A DNA stretch of 64,000 nt from Siphonodentalium dalli (Eukaryota > Mollusca > Scaphopoda > Gadilida > Siphonodentaliidae), in NCBI GenBank assembly GCA_032622095.1, contig CP136065.1, positions 55,979,949 through 56,043,948 of the forward strand, given 5' to 3'. The translations under genes and the position numbers were made by a program. Position 1 is the first letter of the stretch; each line of letters starts with the position of its first letter. Of this stretch, positions 1 through 10,429 are shown one piece after another. The notes below the pieces were generated by a model. The model saw only the letters and a list, made by a program, of their open reading frames with translations. It ran no database searches and was not told where the DNA came from.

Positions 1-332
1 TCGCCTCGCATATATAAGAGAATGCATTGGCTTAACACATTAAAAATTATAAAATTGTTAAAGAATGTAAGAAAAAATGGTAAAAAGTGTTAAAAAAAGA
101 TTTTGTTTAGGCCAATGCATTCTCTTATATATGCGAGGCGACCTATGGTCGACTCGCATATATAAGAGAATGCATTGGCACAGGGCATAACTGTAACCAT
201 CACAATGTGGTCAATGAGCCGGTTCCAATGATATCCATATTTGTATGGTTCTATTGAGACAGACCGAAGATATTTTAGGCTGTTGAAGCTTTATTTGGCC
301 GGTTTTGGCCGGTTTGTTGGGTAAAGGGTTAA
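1..332 (+). mobile_element. TTAA MITE family A, copy 1 (cut by window start)
   Basis: Right part of a piggyBac-like non-autonomous element. It ends TGTTGGGTAAAGGG followed by TTAA (329-332). It contains the end of hairpin H1, an AT-rich spacer, hairpin H2 (about 113-179, arm CCAATGCATTCTCTTATATA) and the 'cataactgtaaccatcacaatg...ggccggttttggccgg' tail. Only the part inside the window can be described. Confidence 0.85.
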
Positions 333-640
333 TCAGTCTATTTTTATCAAATTGGACAATCTAAATCACCCTGTATCATATAAGATTGGATACTGCTTCA
401 ATATCTAGAATTGTCCATGGCCATTCATGTTAGGAAGAATAAAATATAAACAATAAATTTCGCCCTCCCGCCCGATTTCTCTGAAAAAGTTGGATGTAAA
501 TTCAGGTAAATCTAGCAATTTATTTATATTGGCCTTAGTTTAATGGTTTGAACCAGATACAGGATAAAGGTTACACTCTTGGGTATCATTGACTGTAATG
601 CGAAAAATCTAAACATATTATAAATATTTATCCTAAGATT
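333..640. other. Intron sequence, nothing identified
   Basis: AT-rich sequence between A copy 1 and the tRNA-like SINE head; no frame, palindrome or repeat recognised. Confidence 0.6.
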
Positions 641-642
641 GT

Positions 643-693
643 CACAGTTAGCTCAGTTGGTAATGTTTCCATCACTCATTGTCAGTTCAGGAT
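643..693 (+). repeat. tRNA-like SINE head, interrupted
   Basis: Contains a good RNA polymerase III A box (TTAGCTCAGTTGGTAA) and a degenerate B box (AGTTCAGGATC) that is split by the C element at 694. It resumes at 1167 (ttctggatcagaggctg). Too degenerate for a tRNA gene. Confidence 0.45.
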
Positions 694-1166
694 CAGAGAC
701 TGAGAATAAGGTGCCTGAAATTTGCTGAATGAGGTCCCCAGATGGTGAATTTAGTAACGCTGCCCCACATAGCGGGCTAGCATCACTAAATTTACCATCT
801 GGGGGACCTCCTTCTGCTTAGGCCTCATCTTATCTGGAAAGTTTCTTTATTATAAAATTTAACAATGTTTTAGTTTCTAAAGAAAATTCTTCACAAAGAT
901 TCTTTTTCTTGGTTCTTTTTGAGTTTTAGTTTCCCTATATCCCCAAATCGGCTGATGACACATTGCATAATCGAGGTTCCCAATGGGTGCACATTACAAT
1001 AATTTATCTGGGAACTTTAATCTGAGTCTATGTCTCCCATAGCACATGAGGCCATGCAGATTGAGGTTCCAAGATGGTGAATTTGGTGATGTTAGCCTGC
1101 TTTGTGGGGTAGGTTCACTAAATTCACCCTCTGGGGAACTTATTCTAATACTTGTTCTCAGGCCTG
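694..1166. mobile_element. hAT-like MITE family C, copy 1
   Basis: Starts CAGAGACTGAG and ends CTCAGGCCTG, flanked by TTCAGGAT (686-693) and TTCTGGAT (1167-1174), an 8-bp duplication with one mismatch. Each end has a hairpin of the 'gaggtccccaga...ggtgaatttagt' type; the long spacer contains 'agtctatgtctcccatagca'. It interrupts a tRNA-like SINE fragment. Confidence 0.8.
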
Positions 1167-1469
1167 TTCTGGATCAGAGGCTGCATATTTTCATTGCATG
1201 TTAAACTTCCCTCCTTCTCTTTATACATTTAGATAAATAACTAGTATGTTCATAGCCTGTTTTTCTGCTTCTAAAATATCACCTACTAGAACTGAACTCA
1301 CGTGGGTGGCAACCCGACACACGCCCTAGAACATTGAACAGTGTTACATATAAACTCATTCACAATTTGTATCTCTTCGTTCCTTTCAAAATCAATCATT
1401 CTTGGTCACATCTCATGTGAAGAGATCAATTGATTACTGATCACATTCAAATTTCAATCATAATAGGTA

Positions 1470-1837
1470 TTAACCCTTTACCCAACAGAACGGCCCTGTG
1501 CCAATGCATTCTCTTATATATGCGAGTCGACCATAGGTCGCCTCGCATATATAAGAGAATGCATTGGCTTAACACATATTAAAAATGATAAAATTGTCAA
1601 AGAATGTACCGTAAGAAAAAATGGTAAAAAGTGTTAAAAAAGAATTTTTTAGGCCATTTATGGTCGACTCGCATATATAAGAGAATGCATTGGCACAGGG
1701 CATAACTGTAACCATCACAATATGGTCAATGAACCGGTTCCAATGATATCCATATTTGTATGGTGTTATTGAGACAGACCGAAGATATTTTAGGCTGTTG
1801 AAGCTTTATTTGGCCGTTTTGTTGGGTAAAGAGTTAA
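1470..1837 (+). mobile_element. TTAA MITE family A, copy 2
   Basis: Begins TTAACCCTTTACCCAACA (TTAA 1470-1473) and ends TGTTGGGTAAAGAG-TTAA (1834-1837). H1 is intact (about 1500-1567). H2 has lost its left arm (around 1650-1690), so the second hairpin can no longer fold. One TIR base differs on the right (GAG for GGG). Confidence 0.88.
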
Positions 1838-2132
1838 AGGGCCACCTGTAGTTCTGTATCAATAGGTTTGGAATGAGATGAATGAGGATGTTTATACTTG
1901 TATCGGTTTAATTATAGTTTATAAGGCCTGGGTGGCACTGGGGTGTAGTTGCGTTCCATTTCATTAATCAATGTTTTCAGCATTGTTCATTTAAATCGAG
2001 GCAATCATTCAATTGAAAATCTTTTCATTTTCTAATTTGTTTGCATGTTTTGTGAATTAATGTGTAAACTTGTCCCACCCTGGATAAGACCACCAGTTGA
2101 ATCCAAATTTAGATCAATTCATCCTCGATTAA

Positions 2133-2345
2133 TGGGGGCCCCCTGTTGCTCAGTGGGTAATGTGCATAGTGCACTATTAAAGCCATCATAAGCTGTTGAG
2201 CGATGCTTCCCGGGGGTTTCTATGTGCAGCGAACTGATATTCCTCTGAAATTAACCCTCTGCTTGGTCATTCCAGGGCTTATAATTTGTACACGAATCAG
2301 AATTGATTCTCGCAAATGCATCATGCATGTACAATAAAGATTGCA
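2133..2345 (+). repeat. tRNA-derived SINE-like element
   Basis: 'ttgctcagtgggtaatgtgc' resembles an A box and 'gttgagcgatgcttcccggg' is a decayed B-box region. It is followed by a unique body ending near 'tgtacaataaagattgcaat', a plausible SINE tail. Confidence 0.4.
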
Positions 2346-3044
2346 ATTCTACATTCCTGTCACATTCACATCAACTATCTTGACTGAAGATACAGTGAGA
2401 TGGTAACTTAATCTTAAAGAAAGATATTACTGAACATTGAGAAATTGGCTAAATTCATCTCTGAGACAAGTTAAAATTAAAGTCAGAAGACTTGCTCTCA
2501 TTGCATTGAATTTTCCAAAAAAAATTCCATGGGATACCCTTCGAACCACCTCTATTGCTCTAATATGCAACGAGTGGTACTCCACAAGCCATTCCCGCCT
2601 AACTTGTGACATATTTTGATTCTCGTACCATCAAACTTGTGAATCAAATTTCATTCTCGCGAAAATGGATGGATTTTAAGGCATGCTTTCCTCCACCCAT
2701 AAAACTGATAAAGCCGTGGTATGGCCTAGCAGCTGAAATGGAAATAAACCCCAATAACACTAATCAAATCATCCCTAAAGCTACGTCCCTGTCCCCCTTC
2801 TCTAGAAAAATTTATAATTGTTTTGGTTGAGTTATTAGAGTTTTCTCAAATATAACTCGACCTATAGATTGGCGAGGTTGATTCGTGGGTGGGTGGCGGC
2901 CGGGCGTCTACAGATTGGCGATAACACGATAACTGGATTTCAATCCAAGCTGATAATTTGCGCAGCTACTGCAACTGGACTCCACATCTGATGTAATTCT
3001 CATTATCATGATGCATTGATAAAAATTACCATACATGAGTACTG
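2346..3044. other. Intron sequence with short unrecognised open frames
   Basis: Frames of 60-74 codons on both strands (2427-2830) are open but show no family resemblance or splice logic. It is apparently single-copy within the window. Confidence 0.4.
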
Positions 3045-3304
3045 TACAGTAATGCCCTAAGTAATTGACTACTTAACCACAGCAGAATTATGGGTAATTT
3101 TTCAGGATTTAGTCGGAAATATGGCTTGTTGCCATTCATCGGAACTCGTCGTGATATGGCTTTGGTGCTAAAATGACGTTAAACCCCAATCAATCAAGAG
3201 AGCTTTCCGATGAATGGCAACAAGCCATATTTCCAACTAAATCCTGAAAAGATACCCGTAATTCTGCTGTGTTTAAGGAGTCGATTATTTAGAGCATTAC
3301 TGTA
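3045..3304. mobile_element. Palindromic MITE family B, copy 1, with SINE tail in its loop
   Basis: TA-flanked CAGTAATGCCC ... GGGCATTACTG-type element whose arms form a long inverted repeat (for example GGAAATATGGCTTGTTGCCA and its complement). The loop carries a foreign 'gtgctaaaatgacgttaaac' plus 'cccaatcaatcaa' stretch (about 3168-3211), a SINE 3' tail. Confidence 0.88.
3168..3211 (+). repeat. SINE 3'-tail fragment
   Basis: 'gtgctaaaatgacgttaaac' then 'cccaatcaatcaa' is the typical 3' end of SINEs in mollusc genomes. It occupies the loop of B copy 1. Confidence 0.6.
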
Positions 3305-3706
3305 CTTGAGGGTTCATTTAGCCACATATGGCAAGGATTATTTCTGCACTAATATTTGCAGTTGTCAACAGTCGTAGTGACTCTTTATGACACACCAAGC
3401 ATGGAAATAACTCAAATTTTTGTACCTGTCAAAAAGACAGGCACAAAAATCGGTCATTAATTGTTTTGTGCCAGTAATAGAAATTTTCCAAGTATATGCT
3501 ATCTGTTATGTTTCTTGGGCATTTTGTCAAGAGAGCCCACACGATGTTTGTTTTCATGTCTGAATACTCTAGAGGCACACATAAGTAAATACATGTCTTA
3601 TCAAGCCATATTGAGAATAAGTAGTTTTAAAAACATGCAGTTATATTAATGTACAACTAACTAATTTATTATCTCACACATTTTGAATCAACAAAGAAAT
3701 ACAGCA

Positions 3707-3927
3707 TACAGTAATGCCCTAAGTAATCGACTTCTTATCCACAACATAATTATGGGTAACTTTTCAGGATTTAGTCGGAAATATGGCTTGTTGCCATTCA
3801 TCGGAAAGCTCTCACTGAGAGCTTTCTGATGAATGGCAACAAGCCACATTTCAGACTAAATTCTGAAAAGTTACCCATATTTCTGCTGTGGTTATATAAG
3901 GAGTCGATTACTTAGGGCATTACTGTA
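3707..3927. mobile_element. Palindromic MITE family B, copy 2
   Basis: TA at 3707 and 3926; nearly perfect inverted repeat of about 105 bp per arm with centre 'gctctcactgagagc'. Confidence 0.9.
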
Positions 3928-4273
3928 TTTATCAGTGTATAACAGTATGATAATACATGTTCATAAATGGGCTTTTTGACCAGTCATGACCGGATGCTTA
4001 TTTCCAGACTTAACGCACACTATGCTATCCACCGGTTATTGACCATATTTAGGTCATATCAGTGTTTTGTTTTGATTGTCGCACGATATGACAATAGAGT
4101 AGGTCAACTCAAGTGGAAACGAGTGAGAAAGTGTGGTTAAAAATATAGGATTAAAGACCAAGACTTGGATTGTCTCGCTCGACAAAATGTGGGTAAGAAC
4201 TATAGGTAAGACCAAGTGTGGACAAGCTGTGTAGCAATCAAAACAAAATGCTGATACAACATAACTATGGTTG

Positions 4274-4527
4274 CAAGCCTTGAAATAGGGTGTCCGTCAT
4301 TTGCAGAATGAGGTCCCCAGAGGGTGAATTTAGTGATGCTACCCCGCATAGTGGGCTAGCATCACCAAATTCACCCTCTGGGAACCTCATTCTGATGAGG
4401 TGTAAGCAGAATGAGGTCCCCAGAGGGTGAATTTGGTGATGCTAGCCCACTATGCGGGGTAGCATCACTAAATTCACCCTCTGGGGACCTCATTCTGCAA
4501 ATGACAGACACCCTATTTCAAGGCTTG
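4274..4527. mobile_element. hAT-like MITE family C, copy 2 (hairpins only)
   Basis: TIR CAAGCCTTGAAATAGGGTGT at both ends. Two hairpins are separated by only 'gatgaggtgtaagca'. The left flank TATGGTTG is matched on the right by TATAATGGTTG, an 8-bp duplication with a later 3-bp insertion. Confidence 0.82.
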
Positions 4528-4633
4528 TATAATGGTTGCTAACCCAGTTCAATCAGAATATCCTGCATTGGTGTGTTTTGACTCAGATTTTTTTTTTGGC
4601 TGTGGCTCAAAGTTTGAATTTCATTTTAGAGGT

Positions 4634-4859
4634 TTAACCCATTCACGACGGGAGCAATGCTGGTGCAGCATTACAGATCCTGTGCCAGTGCATTCTCTTA
4701 TATATGCAAGTCTCCCATAGTGAGCCTCGCATATACATGTATAAGAGAATAGACTGGCTGTCAAGGTAAATATTTTTGGCCAATGTATTCTCTTATATAT
4801 GTGAGGCTCCCAGTGGGTTTTCGCAAAATTTCAGGAAGCTCCAGTCATGGAAGGGTTAC
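4634..4859 (+). mobile_element. TTAA MITE family D, copy 1
   Basis: Left end TTAACCCATTCACGACGGGAG and right end CTCCAGTCATGGAAGGGTTA (right TTAA mutated to TTAC). The inner hairpin uses the same TATATAAGAGAATG arm as family A but a different apex (TCTCCC/GTGAGC). Confidence 0.85.
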
Positions 4860-5297
4860 AGAAGCCATGCTCGTTTAATATATTGTACAGTATATAATGA
4901 CTGAAAAATCAGATGAGAATTTTGATAAGAGTTAACATGATAAAATTCAGTGTAGTTGCCACAACCCTGTTAAATAGCGTCCGCTATTGGCTGAGTCGGG
5001 GCAAAACGATATTTCATCTGCTAATTTTCTTAGCTGAGGCAAATATCAGAACCTGCCAATATTTTGTGTAAAATTAAAATAAATTGATGCAAAATTGCAT
5101 TAGTGTTGCACTGTGGAAGTCTGCAGAGTGCAAAATTAGATTGTTAAATGTTTTGTTTCAGCTCTTGTTCGAGAAGATACCTCAAGAACTGGATGAATTT
5201 CTGGGCTCAGTACATCACCTAATCTTTTTTATCTGTTCGCTTGTATATATGCGTCCTTGTTTTTTGTAAACTCATCTTCTTGTATTTTTTCTTGCAG

Positions 5298-5345
5298 GTT
5301 TGATCAGTTACACAGAATACTTATTCCTGCTTTGTGTTCTGACTA
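5298..5345 (+). CDS. MICU3: MICU3-like gene, internal exon before EF-hand 1
   Basis: This 48-nt exon encodes (G)LISYTEYLFLLCVLT plus the first base of a Lys codon. The sequence shows a pyrimidine-rich acceptor (ttttttcttgcag, AG at 5296-5297) and a consensus donor (A|GTAAGT, GT at 5346). The exon enters with two bases completing a Gly codon and leaves with one base, which joins in frame to 60301. MICU proteins (from family knowledge) are EF-hand regulators of the mitochondrial calcium uniporter in the intermembrane space; 'G-ISYTEYLFLL' lies just before their first EF-hand in MICU2 and MICU3. The preceding exon is not found in 1-5297 and probably lies upstream of the window. MICU2 and MICU3 share this block, so the downstream exon decides the paralogue. 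Confidence 0.9.
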
Positions 5346-5649
5346 GTAAGTGGTAGAACAATATCATCAAAAACAATCATTTTAACCAGGTCTGACTCAT
5401 GTGCAAATCTTACTTTTTGTCCGATTTGTGCATAATGTGCAAATCAAGTTATATGGTTTCAGTATGAAATTTTATATACCTACCAAATAGCATTTCTTTT
5501 GAAATACAGTTATTTATTTTTTACTTTTTTGACATCAATTGATGCCATGAATAATCAGTTTCCAAAATAAAATGATTTTATTGAGTTTGAAAAAGGTTTA
5601 AAAAACAATCAAAGTAATCAATAAAGGTCCATTTTTGGTTAAAAAAAAA

Positions 5650-5808
5650 TACAGTAATGCCCCAAATAATCGACTCCTTATACACAGAATTATGGGTAAT
5701 TTTTCAGGAATCGGAAATATGGCTTGTTACCATTCGTCGACTAAATCCTGAAAAGTTGCCCATAATTCCGCTGTGGTTAAGGAGTCGATTATTTAGGGCA
5801 TTACTGTA
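5650..5808. mobile_element. Palindromic MITE family B, copy 3 (internal deletion)
   Basis: Both termini and outer arms are present, but the inner part of one arm is gone (159 bp in total). It lies 304 bp after the first MICU exon. Confidence 0.88.
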
Positions 5809-6405
5809 GCTCCTGCTGAATAATATTGAATACTCTTGCTTCAACATAAAAATGAAACATTAGGTGAAATTATGGTCTTTACACTGATATAATTTTATGA
5901 TAAGCAGATAAAACTCTATTTTCACATTATATGCAAATCGGACTGTATAGTCAGATTTGCACGTCAGCTTGATCTGTTAACCGTTTAATAATTCTCACTG
6001 ATGAATAGTTACTTGATTCCCTGCGACAGCTTTACACTGAAATTTGGGTCCAGCCCAATCTGAAATAGATTTATAGAATATAAGATAATGCATCTTGAAA
6101 TGATATAGAATACTTATCGTCATACTTTGAAACAATCAGCCTGCACGGACATTGACTGGCATAAAATTCCAAATGACCAACAAAATGATATCTGCAGCAG
6201 TCATCTGACCGAGTTAGTCCACAATCTTCACTCCATACACCACGCAAAGTTAGGGAGTAGATTCATTCAACTTTTTGATTGCCAGGTGTCAATATTTGCC
6301 CCAAATTTTCCTTCCTAAAAGTGCCAGGGCCAAAAATATCAACTATAATTGTGATGGTAATTATGTTGATCACAGCTATGGGACAGTAATAAAAAGGAAT
6401 TCAAG
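5809..6405. other. Intron sequence, nothing identified
   Basis: AT-rich. A partial G-like phrase ('gatgaatagttacttgattccc' at 6001, also at 16229) is the only repeat noted. Confidence 0.5.
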
Positions 6406-6413
6406 TTTCACAC

Positions 6414-6764
6414 CAAGCCTGAGTTTAGTGTGCCTGTCATTTGCATGTGGGCTAGCATCACTAAATTCACCATCTGGGGACCTCATTCTGCTTAGGCCTC
6501 ATCTTTTTTTATTATCAAATTTATATCCCCAAATTGGCAGATTTCACATTGCTAATCAAGGTTCCCAATGGGTATAAATCACAATATTCACCATTTGGGA
6601 ACTTCAATCTGAGTCTATGTCTCCCGTAGCAGATGAGGCCATGCAGAATGAGTCCCAAGAGGGTCAATTTGGTGATGATAGCATGCTGTGCGGGATAGCG
6701 TCACTAAATTCACCCTCTGGGGACCCTCATTCTGCAAATGACAGGCACACTAAACTCAGGCTTG
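6414..6764. mobile_element. hAT-like MITE family C, copy 3, perfect 8-bp TSD
   Basis: CAAGCCTGAGTTTAGTGTGC ... CTCAGGCTTG is flanked by TTTCACAC at 6406-6413 and 6765-6772. The left hairpin has lost its 5' arm; the right hairpin is intact. Confidence 0.9.
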
Positions 6765-6772
6765 TTTCACAC

Positions 6773-7934
6773 AAGTAGTTAATTGCTCCTAATCAAATTA
6801 GAGTTTTATCACCTTTACAGATTTCTGAACATAAAATATATTAAAAAGTTTGTAAATAACGTCATGCTAATTATCCAAAATGGTTGTTGGCCGGAAGAAG
6901 AGATCTTGACTAATATTTAATATAGAGAATGAACATTTTACAAATGCTTTCATTCATTTAAACATGATAGTTCGTGTATCTAAAGTTGCAATATAGATAA
7001 TGTTGTCAGTTGTTTTGGTGGTCAAAATTTATCGCATTTCTCGATTGAGTCACCAAGTCCAAATTAAAATGACAGGCACCAATCAGTTGGTGTCTGTCAT
7101 GAGACGAATGCACCTTGAGAAAATTTTAAAATGATTTTTATTGTTATATCTTCGTTTTCTTCTTTTATATTTTTTTTATTCTAGTAGAAACCCAATGATG
7201 AAACCTGTATACTGTACAGTGTATGCTTACCTGATATCAGGTGCCAATGCATCATATGTCAATTACATTTATAAACATTGCCTAATTTGACATTGTCGAT
7301 TAGCACTCGATCTGGGTTTACTAAGAATTAATTGAAATCTGAATATGTTTCTGAACATAAATGAATATTATACTGCAATTGGTCCATTTACATATACATT
7401 CATTAGATAATAAGTTTCAGCATATCAGAATTTTTTTTTTTACATTGGACTGACTTACTGCCCAATGCCCATACGTGACACAACAACTTACATGTATGAT
7501 AAATCATTTCTGCCCAAGCCAGTTATTTGGTCAACAGGGAAGTCTCCCAAGATCATCACAGTACAAATAGTTTTAAATTGTATCAATCTTAAAAAGGTGT
7601 TGATCTTATTGAGTAATTAGAAGAAAAGGTCCAATTTAAGCCTGAATATTTACTCTTTCCTCAACTACATCTAATAATATGAAATGTATGGAAAGAGGTT
7701 GGATAAATACGTACTAAGCAAATCATTGACGACTTAATTATTAAAATAAGCCATCATGATCAACTGTATTGTAAAATAATCTATCACTATGTACAAAATA
7801 AAGAAAAAATTTCATAGTTGACTATGATCAGTTTGTGACTATACTCATGTATATTGGTAAATCGTTCATTGCCTCTGATAATCCCTACATAACTCATAAC
7901 TATCATTCCATCAATGGCCAGTAGTAGACATGAT
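6773..7934. other. Intron sequence with one small hairpin
   Basis: The only structure seen is a 14-bp stem hairpin, ATGACAGGCACCAA-tcag-TTGGTGTCTGTCAT (7069-7100), which echoes the family C terminus. Confidence 0.5.
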
Positions 7935-8340
7935 GGAAAATGATATTTAAAGACATATTGTATGCACTTTTATGGGTGCGTGAACTGATAAGTTAGTATT
8001 CAGGCGCTATGCCAACTGAAGGAAAGTAACATTCTATCAACATCGCCGCAAATCGGAAGCAAATCAACCGTACCACTCCATAGAAAACATCATCTGAACA
8101 ATGCTCAATTGTAAATATTTACTACTCGATTCGGGACGCATCTATCGGCAATAAACAAATGAAATTGATTTTGCCATCGAGATTCACTGCAGTTAATTAA
8201 TATATAATAATGATGGTGTGTGTTGTAAATTTGGATATAATACATGTATTTCTAAAAATTAACTACTTTGAAAAAGATTATTGTGCATTTCTATTTGATC
8301 ACCCTTCCGGAGTGTTTCACATCACTTTAATGTGGAAGGC
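7935..8340 (+). repeat. Interspersed repeat family H, copy 1
   Basis: Shares long blocks with 33440-33835 and 53760-54200: 'actccatagaaaacatcatc', 'attgtaaatatttac', 'gccatcgag' and 'catttctatttgatcacac'. The block ends with a 'ggagtgtttcacatcacttt' phrase. No coding or TIR seen; class unknown. Confidence 0.7.
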
Positions 8341-8679
8341 AAGGGTATCTTGGGGCATAGTGTATGTTGTCATATGCTGAAAAGCATGGACTACACTATG
8401 AAGACAACTCCTTGAATTGTACAACTTTTGAAATTGGACACAACTGGGTTGGCACTTTGCCTTTGTTTGTAAATGTTTTAATGAGGTCACTGACTTCCAG
8501 AGGGAAAAGAGTCAAGGGCTCTTGTAAAAATTCTCTGTATCTTCACCCATAAATTTCTATATATTGCCAAAAACAATTAGGCACAAATTCATCTTTGTCA
8601 GCATCCTTCTTGAAGAAGGTCATTGACTACTGTGTGGAAGGAATCAAGTAATCGTTGTGATTTATAAAACTTAAGTATA

Positions 8680-9027
8680 TTAACCCTTGTTATACTAAAT
8701 ATTCAGTATGAGTAGTTCCCATGGGAATTATTCAGATATTTAACCCTTTCAGTGCCAAGTCCGATTTTTGTATCAACCCATATTTCCTTGATAATTTTTC
8801 AAATTTATTGGTTATAATAATGTGATACAAAAAGCTGACTTGGCACTGAAAGGGTTAAGTTCAACAAACGACCTATGATATCTCCAATAAATTGGACTCC
8901 TTCTGCACTTTTGTTATCTGTCGTCTGCTAGTTTTTTCTAAAAATCCCTCCAGATGAAAAATAGACCATTGCAATGTATACTTTTATAACTGAGTGGGAG
9001 AATCCAGTTAGTGAATTAAAGGATTAA
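8680..9027. mobile_element. TTAA-type repeat family G, copy 1
   Basis: TTAACCCTTGTTATACTAAA at the left and TTAGTGAATTAAAGGATTAA at the right. The core contains 'aagttcaacaaacgacc' and 'aaaaatagaccattgcaatg'. It carries the nested E element. Similar cores recur near 12504, 21450, 37060, 38450, 41567 and 52930. Confidence 0.7.
8740..8858. mobile_element. TTAA MITE family E, copy 1 (119 bp)
   Basis: A short element, TTAACCCTTTCAGTGCCAAG ... CTTGGCACTGAAAGGGTTAA. It lies inside a G-family repeat (8680-9027). Related unoccupied copies read 'cagataataagttcaacaaa' (37066, 38505), which shows the insertion point. Confidence 0.9.
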
Positions 9028-9029
9028 CT

Positions 9030-10250
9030 GTAGCCTGTAGAGTGAGATAAATTTGAATATGTTAAATGTGTTTCTTGTGGTGACCCCACCCTCCCCCTTA
9101 CAGAATTTTCCGAAAGTTCTGTTGCTCTAGCTATTTCATTATTAAAGAAATGGGCCAATGTATGCACTACGAAAAGAAGTACTTGCATCCTAACATAGTA
9201 TACCGTAAAATTAGGCACACATTCTTTGTCAGCATCCGTCTAAGACCGTAGGTCACTACTGACTCCAGGGAAAGATTTCTTCACATACTAGTATCAGCTT
9301 TTAAACCTGTAGAGAGAGTATCAATTTCCAAATATTAAATGTTTATTTATCTCAAGTGAAAATATTATACCGGGAATTCTGTGAGAAATGATACAGAATT
9401 TTACGAAAATTATTTGGATAATTTTGTTGAGAATTGGATAAATGTCTGCACTATGAAAAGAAGTGCTTGTGTATTTGAACAAGTGTAAAATTAGGCACGA
9501 ATTCATCATTGTCAGCATACGTCTTGAAAACCGTAGGCCACCACTGTCTGTTGGGGAAAGATTTGACTCTTCCTGAAATTTCCCATAGGGAGCCTCGCAT
9601 ATATAAGAGAATACATTGACCTTACAATATTTACCTTGACCTTATAAGCCAGTGCATTATCTTATATATGCGAGGCTCCCTAGCTCGCATATATAAGAGA
9701 ATGCACAAGATCTTTATTGTTGCACCAGCACAGCTCCCGCCATGATAGGGTTAAGGAATCGACTACTCTATATCTTTACATATCGGCTTCTAAACCTCAA
9801 GAGGGAGTATAAATTTCAAAATATTAAATGTTTATTTTACTTGTGTAAACCCCCCTCCCCCATTTACAAATATCACTTGGAAAAATCTATGAATTTATTG
9901 CATAATCATACAGAAAATTACAAAAATTATTTAACTTCCTGTAATAACTACAGTTCATTTTTTCAAGAATTGGTTGAATGTCTGCTTTATCATGAAGAGA
10001 AGTACTTGTGTTTCAACAAAGTGTACCCAGGAGGACGGCAGGTCATTGACTGTGGGGGAAATTTAAGGAATCTGCATAAAACTATTTGTCATCACATATC
10101 AGCTTCTAAAGCTACAGAGGGGGTATCAATTTCTATAATGTATATTTTTCTTCTGTCGACCTTCTCTATCTCAGGTGCAAATATCATCTTTGAGTTAATC
10201 TCCCCAAACCACACCTCATTTGAACTGTTGCAGTGATATATTTATTTCAA
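9030..10250. repeat. Diverged tandem array, ~280-bp units
   Basis: Successive units (about 9030, 9290, 9755 and 10080) share 'atcagcttctaaacc.gtaga', 'aatattaaatgtttattt' and 'atgaaaagaagtacttgtg'; earlier pieces occur near 8560. The array is split by D copy 2. The 164-aa frame at 9742-10236 lies within it and is not conserved between units. Confidence 0.65.
9573..9754 (-). mobile_element. TTAA MITE family D, copy 2, left end eroded
   Basis: The right end is CTCCCGCCATGATAGGGTTAA (TTAA 9751-9754). The left end keeps only 'cttcctgaaattt' of the usual terminus. Hairpin arms with apex CCCATAGGGAGCC remain. It interrupts the tandem array at 9030-10250. Confidence 0.75.
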
Positions 10251-10429
10251 GTTGCTGGCAATTAATGCTTCTCTCATCTCTCAAAGAGAAACACTGCTCG
10301 TTGATTGTTCTTACCTGCTGGGAGTCTGCAGTAAGGCCTAAAAAAGATTCATGTTTGTTTCCGGTAATAAGGGTAGAAAGTTAGTTGTGTGTGCTGGTGT
10401 GTGGGTGGAAATAAATTTAATTTGTTTTG

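Noticed and set aside
643-700. Possible tRNA gene (A box TTAGCTCAGTTGGT)
   Set aside because: The B box is degenerate and interrupted, no acceptor stem can be formed; treated as a SINE relic.
4139-4195. Possible upstream MICU exon ending at a GTAAGA donor (4194)
   Set aside because: The encoded peptide (TKTWIVSLDKMW or other frames) does not match the MICU segment before G-LISYTEY, and the phase is not convincing.
5084-5269. Open frame just upstream of the first MICU exon (LLFEKIPQELDEFLGS after a ttgtttcag acceptor)
   Set aside because: The only nearby donor leaves the wrong codon phase for the exon at 5298, and the peptide does not resemble the MICU linker.
9742-10236. 164-codon open frame, the longest in the window
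   Set aside because: It lies in a diverged tandem repeat; equivalent positions in sister units carry stops, and the peptide resembles nothing known.
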